From positions 1-64,000 of the forward strand of contig NZ_CALNWY010000018.1 in assembly GCF_940807255.1 (NCBI RefSeq): a stretch of DNA of 64,000 nucleotides, read 5' to 3'. The DNA is from Mixta sp. Marseille-Q2659 (GTDB lineage Bacteria > Pseudomonadota > Gammaproteobacteria > Enterobacterales > Enterobacteriaceae). Both the position numbers and the translations under genes were made by a program. Within the stretch, counting starts at the first letter, position 1; every line of letters starts with the position of its first letter. Positions 54,766 through 64,000 of this stretch are shown here, piece after piece. The notes under the pieces are model-generated. The model ran no database searches. It was given only the letters and a program-made list of their open reading frames with translations, and was not told the origin of the DNA.

Positions 54766-55977
54766 GTGAAAAACCGCACTTTTGGCAGTGTATTTATCGT
54801 TGCCGGCACCACCATTGGCGCCGGTATGTTGGCGATGCCGTTGGCTGCCGCAGGGATTGGACCGGGTTTTACCCTGTTATTGCTGGTCGGGCTGTGGGCG
54901 TTAATGTGCTATACCGCGCTGTTGCTGGTTGAAGTCTATCAGCACGCGCCGGCAGATACCGGACTGGGCACGCTTACCCGCCGCTACCTGGGGCGTCCGG
55001 GCCAGTGGTTAACCGGATTCAGCATGCTGTTTTTGATGTATGCCCTGACCGCTGCCTATATCAGCGGTGCGGGCGAACTGCTGGCCGCCAGCCTGAGTCA
55101 GTGGTTCTCAACGCATATTTCCCCAGGCAGCGGCGTGCTGCTGTTTACGCTGATTGCCGGCAGCGTGGTCTGCATCGGTACGCATATGGTCGATATGTTT
55201 AACCGCATACTGTTCAGCGCCAAAATCATTTTGCTGGTAGTGATGCTGGCGCTGATGATGCCGCATATTCATCACACCAATCTGCTGACGCTGCCGCTGG
55301 AAAAAGGGCTGATGCTCTCCGCGATTCCGGTGATCTTTACCTCGTTCGGCTTTCACGGCAGCGTGCCCAGCATCGTCAATTACCTGCATGGCGATCTGCG
55401 CAAGCTGCGCTGGGTGTTTATTACCGGCAGCGCTATTCCGCTGGTGGCCTATATCTTCTGGCAGCTGGCGACGCTGGGTGCGATTGAGCAAAGCACCTTT
55501 CTCGCTCTGCTCGCCAACCATGCCGGGCTGAACGGACTGCTGCAGGCGATTCGTGAAGTTGTCGCCTCTCCGCACGTTGAGCTGGCAGTCCATCTGTTTG
55601 CCGATCTGGCGCTGGCGACCTCTTTCCTCGGCGTATCGCTGGGGCTGTTTGATTACCTGGCGGATCTTTGCAAGCGTAACGCTAACGTTACAGGCCGGAT
55701 GCAGAGCGGTCTGATGACCTTCCTGCCGCCGCTGATGTTTGCCCTGTTCTATCCGCAAGGTTTTGTGCTGGCGCTGGGTTACGCGGGCGTCGCGCTGGCG
55801 GTGCTGGCGCTGATCATTCCCTCAATGCTGGTCTGGCGTAGCCGTCAGCAGCACGGTACAGCGCAATATAACGTGGCGGGTGGCAAGCCCTTACTGCTGG
55901 TGGTTTTTCTGTGCGGCATCGGCGTGATCGTGATTCAGATGCTGCTGGCGCTGGGCTGGTTGCCTGAAGTGGGATAA
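54766..55977 (+). CDS. tyrP: Tyrosine-specific permease
   Basis: Proton-coupled inner-membrane tyrosine importer of the Mtr/TnaB/TyrP family, 403 residues, about 11 helices. Very close to E. coli Tyr[21 protein letters not shown] at the N terminus, [14 protein letters not shown] in the middle, and the identical end LPEVG. Start is GTG at 54766 behind AGGGGAAAG. Regulation by TyrR is suggested by three boxes upstream. A GC-rich hairpin without T-run follows at about 56011-56045. Confidence 0.95.
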   Translation: MKNRTFGSVFIVAGTTIGAGMLAMPLAAAGIGPGFTLLLLVGLWALMCYTALLLVEVYQHAPADTGLGTLTRRYLGRPGQWLTGFSMLFLMYALTAAYISGAGELLAASLSQWFSTHISPGSGVLLFTLIAGSVVCIGTHMVDMFNRILFSAKIILLVVMLALMMPHIHHTNLLTLPLEKGLMLSAIPVIFTSFGFHGSVPSIVNYLHGDLRKLRWVFITGSAIPLVAYIFWQLATLGAIEQSTFLALLANHAGLNGLLQAIREVVASPHVELAVHLFADLALATSFLGVSLGLFDYLADLCKRNANVTGRMQSGLMTFLPPLMFALFYPQGFVLALGYAGVALAVLALIIPSMLVWRSRQQHGTAQYNVAGGKPLLLVVFLCGIGVIVIQMLLALGWLPEVG

Positions 55978-56110
55978 TCCTGTCTCACTCAATCAACTCA
56001 CCTGAAACTGACCCGCGACGGGCTTTTGGTCCCGCCCGCGGGTTAAGCAAACTGGCGCAAGCGCGCCCTCCGCGTTGCCCTGAGAAAGCTGGCGACGGGC
56101 ACGCAACCAT

Positions 56111-56134
56111 AAAAAAAGCGGCCCGCAGGCCGCT
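56111..56134 (-). terminator. Terminator of the nitroreductase gene
   Basis: AGCGGCC/GGCCGCT with loop CGCA; on the minus strand it is followed by seven Ts. Confidence 0.8.
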
Positions 56135-56203
56135 TCTTCAGGCTATCTCATGCTATCGGCTAATGACGTACCGGAACGCCGCCGCCGTGCGTGATGAAAG
56201 CGC

Positions 56204-56942
56204 TTATTTATCTTTGCCGAAACCCTGCTTCAGCAGCGCAGGCAAGACGTCAGGGAAATAGATGTTTTTGTAGTAGTTGCCGACGGTGTGGCTCCAGTCC
56301 TCGCCGCCGTCGCGGTTAATGGTTTTCCAGTGCTGCTCCAGCTCCACGTTGAATGCCGCGATGCTTTCTTGCAGGCCCGCCTGCTGATATTTCTCTTCAT
56401 GACGGAAGGTTGAGATCGGCAGACGTGGCTTAATGTCGGCAGGCTGATCGACATAGCCCAGCGCCAGACCTACCAGTGGGAAAGTCAGCGGCGGCAGCTC
56501 AAACAGCTCGATAAACGCTGCCGGATCTTTTCATGCCGCCGATCGGCACCACGCCCAGGCCCTGCGCATGTGCGGCGGCCATGGCCGAAGCCAGCGCAAT
56601 GCCAACATCGGTGCTGCCGGAAACGATACTTTCAATACTTTCATGGGCAATTTGCTGCTGATCGATCAGCGTCATCGCCTCGCGCGTTTTGTGCATATCC
56701 AGCACAAAGGTGATGAACACAGGCGCCTGTGCGATCCACGGCTGGCCGCCCGCCAGTTCGGCAATTTTCGCTTTTGTCGCCTTATCACGCGTCACAATCA
56801 CCGAAACCTGCTGTGAGTGAACAGAGGTCGGCGCACGGTAAGCGGAAAGGATAATGTTATCCAGAACGGCGTCAGGGATCGCTTTATCAAGATAGCTGCG
56901 GTCGCTGCGGTGATTAATCAGTGTTTCAATAACCGGATTCAT
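56204..56942 (-). pseudogene. NfsA/Frp-like NADPH nitroreductase, one frameshift
   Basis: FMN-dependent oxidoreductase, about 246 residues when repaired. The start at 56942 (MNPVIETLINHRSDRSYL) follows AAAGGAAAGAGC. The frame breaks at 56528-56531, where the minus-strand run AAAA appears two bases short (IGGMK then DPAAFIELFELPP). The remainder, LGYVDQPADIKPRLP and a C terminus ending FGKDK, is intact to a stop at 56204. An error in an A-run is a likely cause. Substrate (nitroaromatic, flavin, quinone) is not determined. Confidence 0.75.
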
Positions 56943-57067
56943 GCTCTTTCCTTTGCGATAAAAATTCGGGTGAAGTGTAGTGGAGCGCGTTTTCAACGGC
57001 TTGCCACTCTGTGCCGCACCTGTTGCAGGCCCGAACGTGCCTTCCCTGGCGCGGCTGTCAGACATTG

Positions 57068-58828
57068 CTATTGCACGAGTTTTTCGTCGCGCACCTGGTA
57101 CATTTTTTGATTATCGGGGCCGATAAAGTCGCTGGCCGGTTGGCCGATGGTCAGATTATCAAAGGCCGTCGATTTGTCCGGCTGATAATTACTGGCGTCA
57201 TCCACCGATCCTTTACCGCTATAGCGGGCGATATAAGGATACGGGAAGACCGGACGAGTCGCTTTCAGCGCGACGGCGGGGGTGGCAAACGGCTGGCTGG
57301 GTTTCTGCATGCCATGGAACTGCTTCTCAGCCGACGCGCCCGGCGCCGGAGGCATCATCACTGACTCTTCCGCCTGCGCGCGCTTGCCGGTAATAATTTT
57401 TTCCGGCGCGCGGCCCTGCTCGGTCCAGGCCATTAACGGCGTCAGCAGATCGATCTGATCGTAGCCTTCGCCGTTGCCGCAATGCGCTACGCCAGGCAGC
57501 AGGAAAAGACGCAGAAACTTATCGACGGCGGCCTCGCCCAGCGTTTTCTGTACGCCGCGATAGTAAGCGATGGAAAACGCCGGACTGATAGAGTCATCCG
57601 CCAGACCGTGCCAGATAATCAGCTTGCCGCCGCGTTTCAGATACCCGCTCAGGTTGGTATTCGCGGCGTTATACAACGGCGCCAGCTGTGCCACGGCGTC
57701 AAAGTTGCGGCGATTAAGCGGAAAATCGTTCATCGAGTGAATGTTTTGTTTGCCACCGGGCAGCAACACCGACTGGAGCGCGGGCAGCACCATGCTTTCA
57801 GACATCGAGTGCCCCGTAGCGCTATCCGGCACCGGCCAGCGCAGCTCCGATCCCAGCGGCAGACCGGCAGGAACAAACTGGTTGCCGTTGCTGTCATGCG
57901 CGCCGCGGTAGAGATTTTCCGCAACCTTAATCTCTTCGCGCGTCAGGCAGTCCGATCTCTCCGTTTGATGGTCGGCGCAGGTTTTTACCCAGCTGGCGGA
58001 AAAGGTACAGGCGTACGGGTTTTGCAGAATGGCATCGTCCACGCCTGACAGCGTCGGGCAGTTTTTGATTACCGCACGATGCAGGATCGGCAGGCGATCT
58101 TTCAGCAGAATGGCGCTGCCGTCCGGGCGCTGGTTCGCCGCCACATTCCAGCCATGATAAAAGGAGTTCTGAAACTGGAAGAAGCCCGCAGGCGCGCCAG
58201 CTGAAATTCCGTCGAAATCCTGCGGATAACGCTGGGCCTCCATCAGCGCCTCACGGCCGCCGTCGGAGCAACCCATAAAGTAGGCGTATTTCTGCGGCTG
58301 ACCGTAGTAGGCCTTGATCAGAGCTTTGGTCAGCACCGCTGTCAGATGATTAGCGCGCCAGGCAAAATCGATGCGCTGTTGCGGATCTTCCGCCCAGCTG
58401 GCATTCATCATGCTGCCGCGGTGTCCCATATCGGTAGCCGCGACGGCAAATTCACCATTCATGGCAGGAACGCAGCCGCTGGCATTAGAAAGGCTGAGAT
58501 TAATGTTGCCGCACAGGCCGCCGCAGCCCACCTGTAAAAAACGCTGCGTCCACTTCTCTGCGGGCAACGCCACTTCGACACCGATTTTCGGGGCAATGGT
58601 GGCGCTAACCTTACAAAAGGTGCCCTTTTCGCTGTGCATTGTCGCAACGGAAGTAATAGTGACCTGCGCGCCGACGCTGGCGCTGAAATCCTGTTGGTTA
58701 AGCTGTTCGCAGGCGGCAACCGGCGTCACCACCGGCAGGCTTTGCGCCGCTTTCGCTGGCAACGCGGCCAGCAGCCAACAGCCTGCCGCCAGACACAAAA
58801 TAAGACTTCGTTTGCCCCACTGGCTCAT
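57068..58828 (-). CDS. Tannase/feruloyl esterase family protein
   Basis: 586-residue secreted alpha/beta hydrolase with signal peptide ending near ALPAKA-AQS. Nucleophile Ser in GCSDGGREA; Asp in HGLADDSISP; His in GVAHCGNG. The paired Cys next to Ser and His (C-S, H-C) form the CS-D-HC arrangement of tannases and feruloyl esterases. Hydrolyses aromatic esters such as gallates or ferulates of plant origin, inferred from family. Start at 58828 after GAAAGGAAAC. Lies between the nitroreductase and the nar operon. Confidence 0.87.
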   Translation of the reverse strand: MSQWGKRSLILCLAAGCWLLAALPAKAAQSLPVVTPVAACEQLNQQDFSASVGAQVTITSVATMHSEKGTFCKVSATIAPKIGVEVALPAEKWTQRFLQVGCGGLCGNINLSLSNASGCVPAMNGEFAVAATDMGHRGSMMNASWAEDPQQRIDFAWRANHLTAVLTKALIKAYYGQPQKYAYFMGCSDGGREALMEAQRYPQDFDGISAGAPAGFFQFQNSFYHGWNVAANQRPDGSAILLKDRLPILHRAVIKNCPTLSGVDDAILQNPYACTFSASWVKTCADHQTERSDCLTREEIKVAENLYRGAHDSNGNQFVPAGLPLGSELRWPVPDSATGHSMSESMVLPALQSVLLPGGKQNIHSMNDFPLNRRNFDAVAQLAPLYNAANTNLSGYLKRGGKLIIWHGLADDSISPAFSIAYYRGVQKTLGEAAVDKFLRLFLLPGVAHCGNGEGYDQIDLLTPLMAWTEQGRAPEKIITGKRAQAEESVMMPPAPGASAEKQFHGMQKPSQPFATPAVALKATRPVFPYPYIARYSGKGSVDDASNYQPDKSTAFDNLTIGQPASDFIGPDNQKMYQVRDEKLVQ

Positions 58829-59119
58829 GTTTTGTTTCCTTTCAGATGCAGTTTGCAGAGTTAAACGGGAAGTAAATACCATTTTTAGAGCGGCCGCGCT
58901 AAAGAGACGGGTAAGGAAAACGTAAGGGGAAAAGTGACGGCAAAACGGGAAAGTGAATTTAACCAACAGGAAAATTAAAAACGTTACGGATTTATATTTC
59001 TATTAAACAGGAGGTTACCTAAGGTGACCCCTCAGCAAAGCCCACGGCCGCCGATTAAATGTTAACCACATAAACTACGTGGACATTGCGTTTCAGGTAA
59101 TCTTTACTAACTTTAATTA

Positions 59120-59199
59120 CGAGTTCCTGTGTAACCCTTTGCTGTAGACGCCTTTTCGTCATCCGGCACCGATCCATTGCCACGGTGCCGGATTTTTTT
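59120..59199 (+). ncRNA. Candidate small RNA ending in an orphan terminator
   Basis: The 373-base gap 58829-59201 between two minus-strand genes contains a strong plus-strand intrinsic terminator but no plus-strand gene. A -10-like TTTAAT at 59112-59117 with no good -35 would start a transcript of about 76-80 bases including a U-rich tail. The 5' boundary is a guess. Confidence 0.3.
59161..59199 (+). terminator. Strong plus-strand terminator without a gene
   Basis: Ten-base perfect stem ATCCGGCACC/GGTGCCGGAT, 13-base loop, followed by seven Ts. The T-run faces the plus strand, opposite to narI, whose stop is three bases away. Confidence 0.8.
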
Positions 59200-59201
59200 A
59201 T

Positions 59202-59879
59202 TTAACGACGGGCGCGAACCAACTGGTAACGGCGCGTAAAGTATTCAAACGGCGCGCTCCAGACGTGAACCAGTCGCGTAAAGGGAAAAATCAGGAAAAT
59301 CGTCATTCCCAGCACCAGATGAACGCGATAAATCCACTCCACGCCATCCAACCAGGTTGAAGCATTACCCTGGAACGTCACCACCGACTGCGCCCAGCCC
59401 ACCAGTTTCATCATCCCTACGCCGTCCAGATGACGTAACGAGAAGAGAATCGAGGTCAGGCCCAGAATCAGCTGGATCATCAAAATCCCCAGAATCACGA
59501 TGTCGGCCCGGCTTGAAGTAGCGCGCACGCGCGGGTTAAACATGCGTCGCTTCAGCAGCATCAGGCCGCCGACCAGCGCCATCAAACCAAACACGCCACC
59601 GGCGATCATCGCCAGTTTCTGCTTGGTGGCGATCGCCAAAAAGGGTTCATAAACCCAGTGCGGCGTTAGCAGCCCGAACAGATGACCAAAGAAGATGCCG
59701 ATAATGCCGATGTGAAACAGATTGGAGGCCAGACGGAAATTGCCTTTGTCGAGCATCTGGCTGGAACCGGCGCGCCAGGTGTACTGGCCGTAGTCATAGC
59801 GCAGCCAGCTACCGATAATAAATACCGTTCCGCACAGGTAAGGATAGATCTCAAAAAAGAAGATGTTCAGATAGTGCAT
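59202..59879 (-). CDS. narI: Respiratory nitrate reductase gamma subunit (cytochrome b)
   Basis: 225 residues, same as E. coli. Inner-membrane diheme cytochrome b, five helices, passing electrons from quinol to NarH. Heme ligand His are visible in [16 protein letters not shown] and in HLVLGMTIF and FTRLVHVW. Start ATG overlaps the narJ stop by one base (TAATG). Last gene of narGHJI. Confidence 0.95.
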   Translation of the reverse strand: MHYLNIFFFEIYPYLCGTVFIIGSWLRYDYGQYTWRAGSSQMLDKGNFRLASNLFHIGIIGIFFGHLFGLLTPHWVYEPFLAIATKQKLAMIAGGVFGLMALVGGLMLLKRRMFNPRVRATSSRADIVILGILMIQLILGLTSILFSLRHLDGVGMMKLVGWAQSVVTFQGNASTWLDGVEWIYRVHLVLGMTIFLIFPFTRLVHVWSAPFEYFTRRYQLVRARR

Positions 59880-60571
59880 TATTTCGGCCCTCCGGCTGAC
59901 AAGTCCAGATATTGCGGTATGGGCTGCTGCTGGAAGCGTTGCTGATGCGCTTTTTCCTGCGAGGAGCCGCATTCCTGCGCCCGATCGTCGATAAATTTAA
60001 TCTGTGCTTCTTCCCATACGGCATCCAGCGCCTGCCGGGTGTCATCGCGCGGCTCCTTACTCACCTGGCCCGCAACGCTGCTGCTGCGCAACGGACTGCC
60101 CGCCCAGGCGAGCAGCAGATCGAACAGTTCGCTGAACACGCTTTCGCGCTGTTTCAGCCGACCGCCAATCAGCGCCAGGATCGGGGCGACATCCTGTAAC
60201 CCCTGACGCGCTGCCGTCTCCGGCAGCTGATTAAGGTACTCCAGGTAAAGCGGCAAATAATCCGGCAGTTCGCGACAGTCGAGCAGCAGGCCCGCCTGCT
60301 CATACTGTGCCAGCAGATCGACCATCGCCTGTCCACGATCGCGCGATTCGCCGTGAACATGTTCAAACAGTAGCAGCGAGGTGGCGCAGCCGCGATCGAA
60401 GGTTTCGCACCACTCCGACTGCCGATCCAGCAGCCCGCCGCTGAGCCAGGCGTCAGCGAAGGGCTGCAACAGCGGCGCCTCCTGCGCCACCAGCGCACGC
60501 AGTTCCTCCCTTTCCTCCCACAGCGCCTTATCCGGGTACTCCAGCAGCAGCGCGATCGCTTTCAGCAACAT
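59879..60571 (-). CDS. narJ: Nitrate reductase molybdenum cofactor assembly chaperone
   Basis: 230-residue NarJ/TorD-like helical chaperone needed for cofactor insertion into NarG and membrane attachment; not part of the final enzyme. Family pattern LLEYPD near the N terminus, [16 protein letters not shown] in the middle and [12 protein letters not shown]. Coupled at both ends by one-base overlaps. The C-terminal region is slightly shorter than in E. coli (236). Confidence 0.93.
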   Translation of the reverse strand: MLLKAIALLLEYPDKALWEEREELRALVAQEAPLLQPFADAWLSGGLLDRQSEWCETFDRGCATSLLLFEHVHGESRDRGQAMVDLLAQYEQAGLLLDCRELPDYLPLYLEYLNQLPETAARQGLQDVAPILALIGGRLKQRESVFSELFDLLLAWAGSPLRSSSVAGQVSKEPRDDTRQALDAVWEEAQIKFIDDRAQECGSSQEKAHQQRFQQQPIPQYLDLSAGGPK

Positions 60572-62103
60572 TACTCGCCCTCCGCTTTGTGGGTGATATT
60601 GATGGCGTCGATGCGGCGGCTGTTGAACAGGTTGAATTTACTGTCACTGCCGTGGCAGCCGTCGCCGAAGGTAAAGCCGCAGCCGTTACGTTCCGGGAAG
60701 GCGTCAGCCGCCAGTTCACGATGGCTGGTGGGGATGACAAAGCGATCTTCATAGTTCGCAATCGCCAGATAGCGATACATCTCTTCAACCTGCGCCACGC
60801 TCAGGCCGACCTGTTCGATACCGCTGGTATCGGTCACGCCGTCTACCGTCTGCGCGCGTTTGTAGTGGCGCATCGCCATCATGCGTTTCAGCGCGCGCAG
60901 CACCGGGGCGGTATCGCCGGCGCTGAGCAGATTCGCCAGGTACTGCACCGGGATACGCAAAGTTTCCACCGCAGGCAGCGCGCCATCCATCGGCAGCGCG
61001 CCCGCATCGGCCACCGACTGAATCGGCGACAGCGGCGGCACATACCAGACCATCGGCAGCGTGCGGTATTCCGGGTGCAGCGGCAGCGCCAGCTTCCAGT
61101 CCATCGCCAGCTTCCAGACCGGCGATTTTTGCGCCGCCTCCAGTACGTTCTCAGGAATGCCTTGCGCCAGCGCCTCGGCAATCACTTCCGGGTCGTTGGG
61201 ATCGAGGAATACATCAAGCTGGCGCTCATAAAGATCGGTTTCATGTTCGGCACTGGCAGCTTCGGCAATACGATCGGCGTCATACAGCACCACGCCGAGA
61301 TAGCGGATGCGGCCAACGCAGGTTTCGGAACAGACGGTCGGCATGCCCGATTCGATGCGCGGATAACAGAAGATGCACTTCTCCGATTTGCCGCTTTTCC
61401 AGTTAAAGTAGATTTTCTTGTACGGGCAGCCGCTGATGCAAAGACGCCAGCCACGACATTTATCCTGGTCGATGAGTACGATGCCATCCTCTTCGCGCTT
61501 GTAGATGGCGCCGCTGGGACAGGTGGCCACGCAGCTGGGGTTCAGGCAGTGTTCACACAGACGCGGCAGGTACATCATAAAGGTGTTTTCAAACTGGCCG
61601 TACATCTCCTTCTGCATCGCCACGAAGTTGCTGTCCTGGGAGCGCAGGCTGAATTCGCCGCCGAGGATCTCTTCCCAGTTCGGGCCCCATTCCACCTTTT
61701 TCATGCGCTTGCCGCTCACCAGCGAACGCGGTCGGGCGATGGGCTGATGTTTGCCCTCCGGCGCGTTATGCAGATGCTGATAGTCAAAGCTGAACGGCTC
61801 ATAATAATCATCGATGCCCGGCACTTCCGGGTTGGCGAAAATTTTCGCCATCACGCCCGCCTTGCCGCCCAGACGCGGCTCCAGCTTGCCGTTGATTTTG
61901 CGGATCCAGCCGCCCTTCCATTTATCCTGATCTTCCCAGGCTTTCGGGTAGCCAATGCCCGGCTTGGTTTCCACGTTATTAAACCAGGCATATTCCATCC
62001 CCTCGCGTCCGGTCCAGACGTTTTTGCAGGTAATGGAGCAGGTATGACAGCCAATACATTTGTCGAGGTTCATCACCATGCCGACCTGTGAACGAATCTT
62101 CAT
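60571..62103 (-). CDS. narH: Respiratory nitrate reductase beta subunit
   Basis: 510-residue cytoplasmic electron-transfer subunit with one [3Fe-4S] and three [4Fe-4S] clusters. Cys groups: CIGCHTCSITCKNVW, CEHCLNPSCVATCP, CRGWRLCISGCPYKK (Trp in place of a ligand gives the [3Fe-4S] cluster) and CIFCYPRIESG. Start overlaps the narG stop by four bases. A long open frame on the opposite strand (60589-62091) is a codon-bias shadow. Confidence 0.96.
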   Translation of the reverse strand: MKIRSQVGMVMNLDKCIGCHTCSITCKNVWTGREGMEYAWFNNVETKPGIGYPKAWEDQDKWKGGWIRKINGKLEPRLGGKAGVMAKIFANPEVPGIDDYYEPFSFDYQHLHNAPEGKHQPIARPRSLVSGKRMKKVEWGPNWEEILGGEFSLRSQDSNFVAMQKEMYGQFENTFMMYLPRLCEHCLNPSCVATCPSGAIYKREEDGIVLIDQDKCRGWRLCISGCPYKKIYFNWKSGKSEKCIFCYPRIESGMPTVCSETCVGRIRYLGVVLYDADRIAEAASAEHETDLYERQLDVFLDPNDPEVIAEALAQGIPENVLEAAQKSPVWKLAMDWKLALPLHPEYRTLPMVWYVPPLSPIQSVADAGALPMDGALPAVETLRIPVQYLANLLSAGDTAPVLRALKRMMAMRHYKRAQTVDGVTDTSGIEQVGLSVAQVEEMYRYLAIANYEDRFVIPTSHRELAADAFPERNGCGFTFGDGCHGSDSKFNLFNSRRIDAINITHKAEGE

Positions 62104-64000
62104 TTCGCTTCCCCCTGCACCTGGTCAGTGCCTTCGCCATCCAGCCAGTTAATGTTTTTCATTTTGCGGATCATAATGAACTCGTCACGGTTGGAGCCGA
62201 CGGTGCCGTAGTAGTTAAAGCTGTAGGCCAGGTGGGCGTAGCCGCCAATCATATGGGTCGGTTTGGGACAGATACGTGTAACGGAGTTATGGAAGCCGCC
62301 GCGCATGCCGGTCACCTCCGAGCCAGGAATATTGGTGATACGTTCCTGTGCGTGATACATCATGACCGAACCCGTCTTAACGCGCTGACTAACCACCGAA
62401 CGGCAGGTCAGCGCGCCGTTGGCGTTAAACACTTCCACCCAGTCGTTATCTTTAATATCCAGCTCGCGCGCGTCCTCCTCGCTCATCCAGATAATCGGCC
62501 CGCCGCGCGACATAGTCAGCATCAGCAGGTTTTCACTATAGGTGGAGTGAATGCCCCATTTCTGGTGCGGCGTCAGGAAGTTCAGCGCCTTCTCTGGATA
62601 GCCATTCGACGGAATATGCTTCAGCTGCGTGACGCTGCGCGTATCGATCGGCGGGCGATAGGAAACCAGGCTTTCGCCAAAGGCGCGCATCCACGGGTGA
62701 TCCTGATAGAGCTGTTGACGGCCGGAGATAGTGCGCCACGGGATCAGCTCATGCACATTGGTGTAGCTGGAGTTATAGGAGACATGCTCATCCTCCAGGC
62801 CGGACCAGGTCGGGCTGGAGATAATTTTGCGCGGCTGCGCCTGTATATCGCGGAAGCGGATTTTCTCCTCTTCTTTGCGGCGCGCCAGATGCGTATGTTC
62901 GCGGCCGGTGATCTCTTCCAGCGCCTGCCAGGCTTTGATTGCTACCTGTCCGTTGGTTTCCGGTGCCAGCGTGAGGATCATCTCCGCCGCGTCAATCGCG
63001 CTGTTGATCATCGGCTGGCCTTTCGCCGGGCCGTCCGGTTTGACGTAGTTCAGCTGGCGCAGCAGCTCCACTTCGTTAGCGGTGTGCCAGTTAATCCCTT
63101 TGCCGCCGTTGCCGATTTTCTCCAGCAGCGGGCCGACCGAGGTAAAGCGATCCCAGGTAGCCGGATAGTCGCGCTCGATGGTGATGATATTGGGCGCGGT
63201 TTTGCCGGGGATCAGATCGCACTCGCCCTTGTGCCACTCTTTGATATCGTAGGGCTGCGCCAGCTCTGCCGGCGAATCATGCTGAATCGGCTGCAGCACC
63301 ACGTCGGTTTCCTGTCCGAGATGGCCGACGCACAGCGTGGAGAAGGTTTTGGCGATGTCCTTATAAATTTCCCAGTCGGTGCGCGACTCCCATACCGGAT
63401 CGACGGCGGCAGAAAGCGGATGAATGAACGGGTGCATATCGGTGGTGTTCATATCATCTTTTTCATACCAGGAGGCGGTCGGCAGCACCACGTCTGAATA
63501 AAGACAGGTGGTGGACATACGGAAATCGAGCGTGACCAGCAGATCCAGCTTGCCCTCCAACGCCCTGGTTTGCCATTCCACCTCTTCCGGGATGGCATCG
63601 CCCTTGCCCACGCACTCCTCGCCCTGAATGCCGCTGTCGGTACCGAGCAGGTATCTCAGCAGATATTCATGCCCTTTGCCGGACGAACCCAGCAGATTAG
63701 AGCGCCAGATAAACAGGTTACGTGGATGGTTGTTGCCGTCGTCCGGCTGTTCGCAGGCGAAACGCAGCTTGCCGTTTTTCAGCGCGTCCACGGTATAGTC
63801 CACCGGCGACTGTCCCGCCTGTTTCGCCAGTCCGGCGATGCGCAGCGGGTTAATGTTCAGTTGCGGCGCCGACGGCAGCCAGCCCATGCGCTCGGCACGC
63901 ACGTTAAAATCGATTAGCTGGCCGGTAAACTTCTGTTTCTGGGCAATGGGCGACAGCAGCTCGCTGATGCTCAGTTTCTCAAAGCGCCACTGGCTGGCGT
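62100..64000 (-). CDS. narG: Respiratory nitrate reductase alpha subunit, C-terminal half (cut by edge)
   Basis: Molybdenum subunit reducing nitrate to nitrite. About 633 codons of the usual 1247 are present; the frame is open to the right edge, so the apparent start at 63902 (MRAERMGWLPSAP) is internal. Visible: QTRALEGKLDLLVTLDFRMS, VLPTASWYEKDDMN, and the C-terminal guanine-dinucleotide-binding stretch. The [4Fe-4S] and Mo Asp regions lie outside. The operon promoter with FNR and NarL sites is outside the window. Confidence 0.95.
   Translation of the reverse strand, partial: ASQWRFEKLSISELLSPIAQKQKFTGQLIDFNVRAERMGWLPSAPQLNINPLRIAGLAKQAGQSPVDYTVDALKNGKLRFACEQPDDGNNHPRNLFIWRSNLLGSSGKGHEYLLRYLLGTDSGIQGEECVGKGDAIPEEVEWQTRALEGKLDLLVTLDFRMSTTCLYSDVVLPTASWYEKDDMNTTDMHPFIHPLSAAVDPVWESRTDWEIYKDIAKTFSTLCVGHLGQETDVVLQPIQHDSPAELAQPYDIKEWHKGECDLIPGKTAPNIITIERDYPATWDRFTSVGPLLEKIGNGGKGINWHTANEVELLRQLNYVKPDGPAKGQPMINSAIDAAEMILTLAPETNGQVAIKAWQALEEITGREHTHLARRKEEEKIRFRDIQAQPRKIISSPTWSGLEDEHVSYNSSYTNVHELIPWRTISGRQQLYQDHPWMRAFGESLVSYRPPIDTRSVTQLKHIPSNGYPEKALNFLTPHQKWGIHSTYSENLLMLTMSRGGPIIWMSEEDARELDIKDNDWVEVFNANGALTCRSVVSQRVKTGSVMMYHAQERITNIPGSEVTGMRGGFHNSVTRICPKPTHMIGGYAHLAYSFNYYGTVGSNRDEFIMIRKMKNINWLDGEGTDQVQGEAK

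Noticed and set aside
60589-62091. 500-codon open frame antisense to narH
   Set aside because: Mirror of narH codon bias; narH has full cysteine motifs and length. The same applies to the long frames antisense to narG (62088-63497) and ydgA (5729-6643).
62100-63902. Separate 600-residue gene starting at 63902
   Set aside because: The frame is open to the right edge and aligns as the C-terminal half of NarG; the ATG is internal.

Overview
The window is 64 kb of a gammaproteobacterial chromosome of the order Enterobacterales. About half of its genes match the Escherichia coli K-12 terminus region in identity and order: add, malY-malX-malI, ydgA, manA, fumC, tus, ynfM/ynfL, mlc, bioD2, ynfD, ynfB, ynfA, ydfG, dcp. 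The gene mix (osmVWXY-type osmoprotectant importer, hpxO, a resident class A beta-lactamase, narGHJI close to the terminus, no fumA) fits Erwiniaceae such as Pantoea or Mixta better than Escherichia. The genus is an inference.

The window spans the replication terminus. A 27/28 match to the E. coli dif site lies at 42518-42545. A Ter site with the conserved core lies at 10476-10498, just upstream of tus, and is oriented to stop forks that have already crossed dif. Four perfect MatP sites (matS, GTGACRNYGTCAC) lie at 18756, 24555, 49053 and 49125. The three FtsK-orienting octamers (KOPS) seen all point toward dif.

Layout. 1-5.1 kb: 3' part of add, then malX-malY divergent from malI. 5.1-10.5 kb: ydgA, manA, fumC and tus. 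10.5-15 kb: ynfM/ynfL, mlc, bioD2. 15-20.3 kb: a four-gene betaine-type ABC importer whose distal permease is frameshifted, then a frameshifted drug-efflux MFS gene. 20.3-22.3 kb: ynfD, ynfB, ynfA, ydfG. 22.3-28.6 kb: guaD-xdhA-xdhB-xdhC, an overlapping purine-degradation operon behind a sigma-54 promoter and an NtrC-type site, sitting between ydfG and dcp, which are neighbours in E. coli. 28.6-36.4 kb: dcp, class A beta-lactamase, hpxO, glsB, a PRISE-type reductase and a LysR regulator. 36.4-42.3 kb: nickel/cobalt exporter with a 24-bp tandem repeat, UV-damage endonuclease, MetQ-type lipoprotein with met boxes, HAD, VOC and SDR enzymes. 42.5 kb: dif. 42.8-46.8 kb: an AT-rich four-gene c-di-GMP cassette (GGDEF, FecR-like, OmpA-like lipoprotein, CHASE2-HD-GYP). 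47-56 kb: SgrR-family regulator, mqo, dcuS-dcuR, a luciferase-like monooxygenase and tyrP. 56-59 kb: a frameshifted nitroreductase gene and a tannase-family esterase. 59.2-64 kb: narI, narJ, narH and most of the 3' half of narG, running off the right edge.

Four genes (osmY-like, MFS, guaD, nitroreductase) are interrupted by 1-2 base indels, mostly in short runs or dinucleotide repeats, with intact protein similarity on both sides. Local sequence error is at least as likely as real decay. The most system-like uncharacterised unit is the c-di-GMP cassette beside dif. The best-supported regulatory inference is nitrogen control of the purine operon, which links guanine to xanthine to urate (guaD, xdh) with hpxO, the next enzyme, a few kb away.
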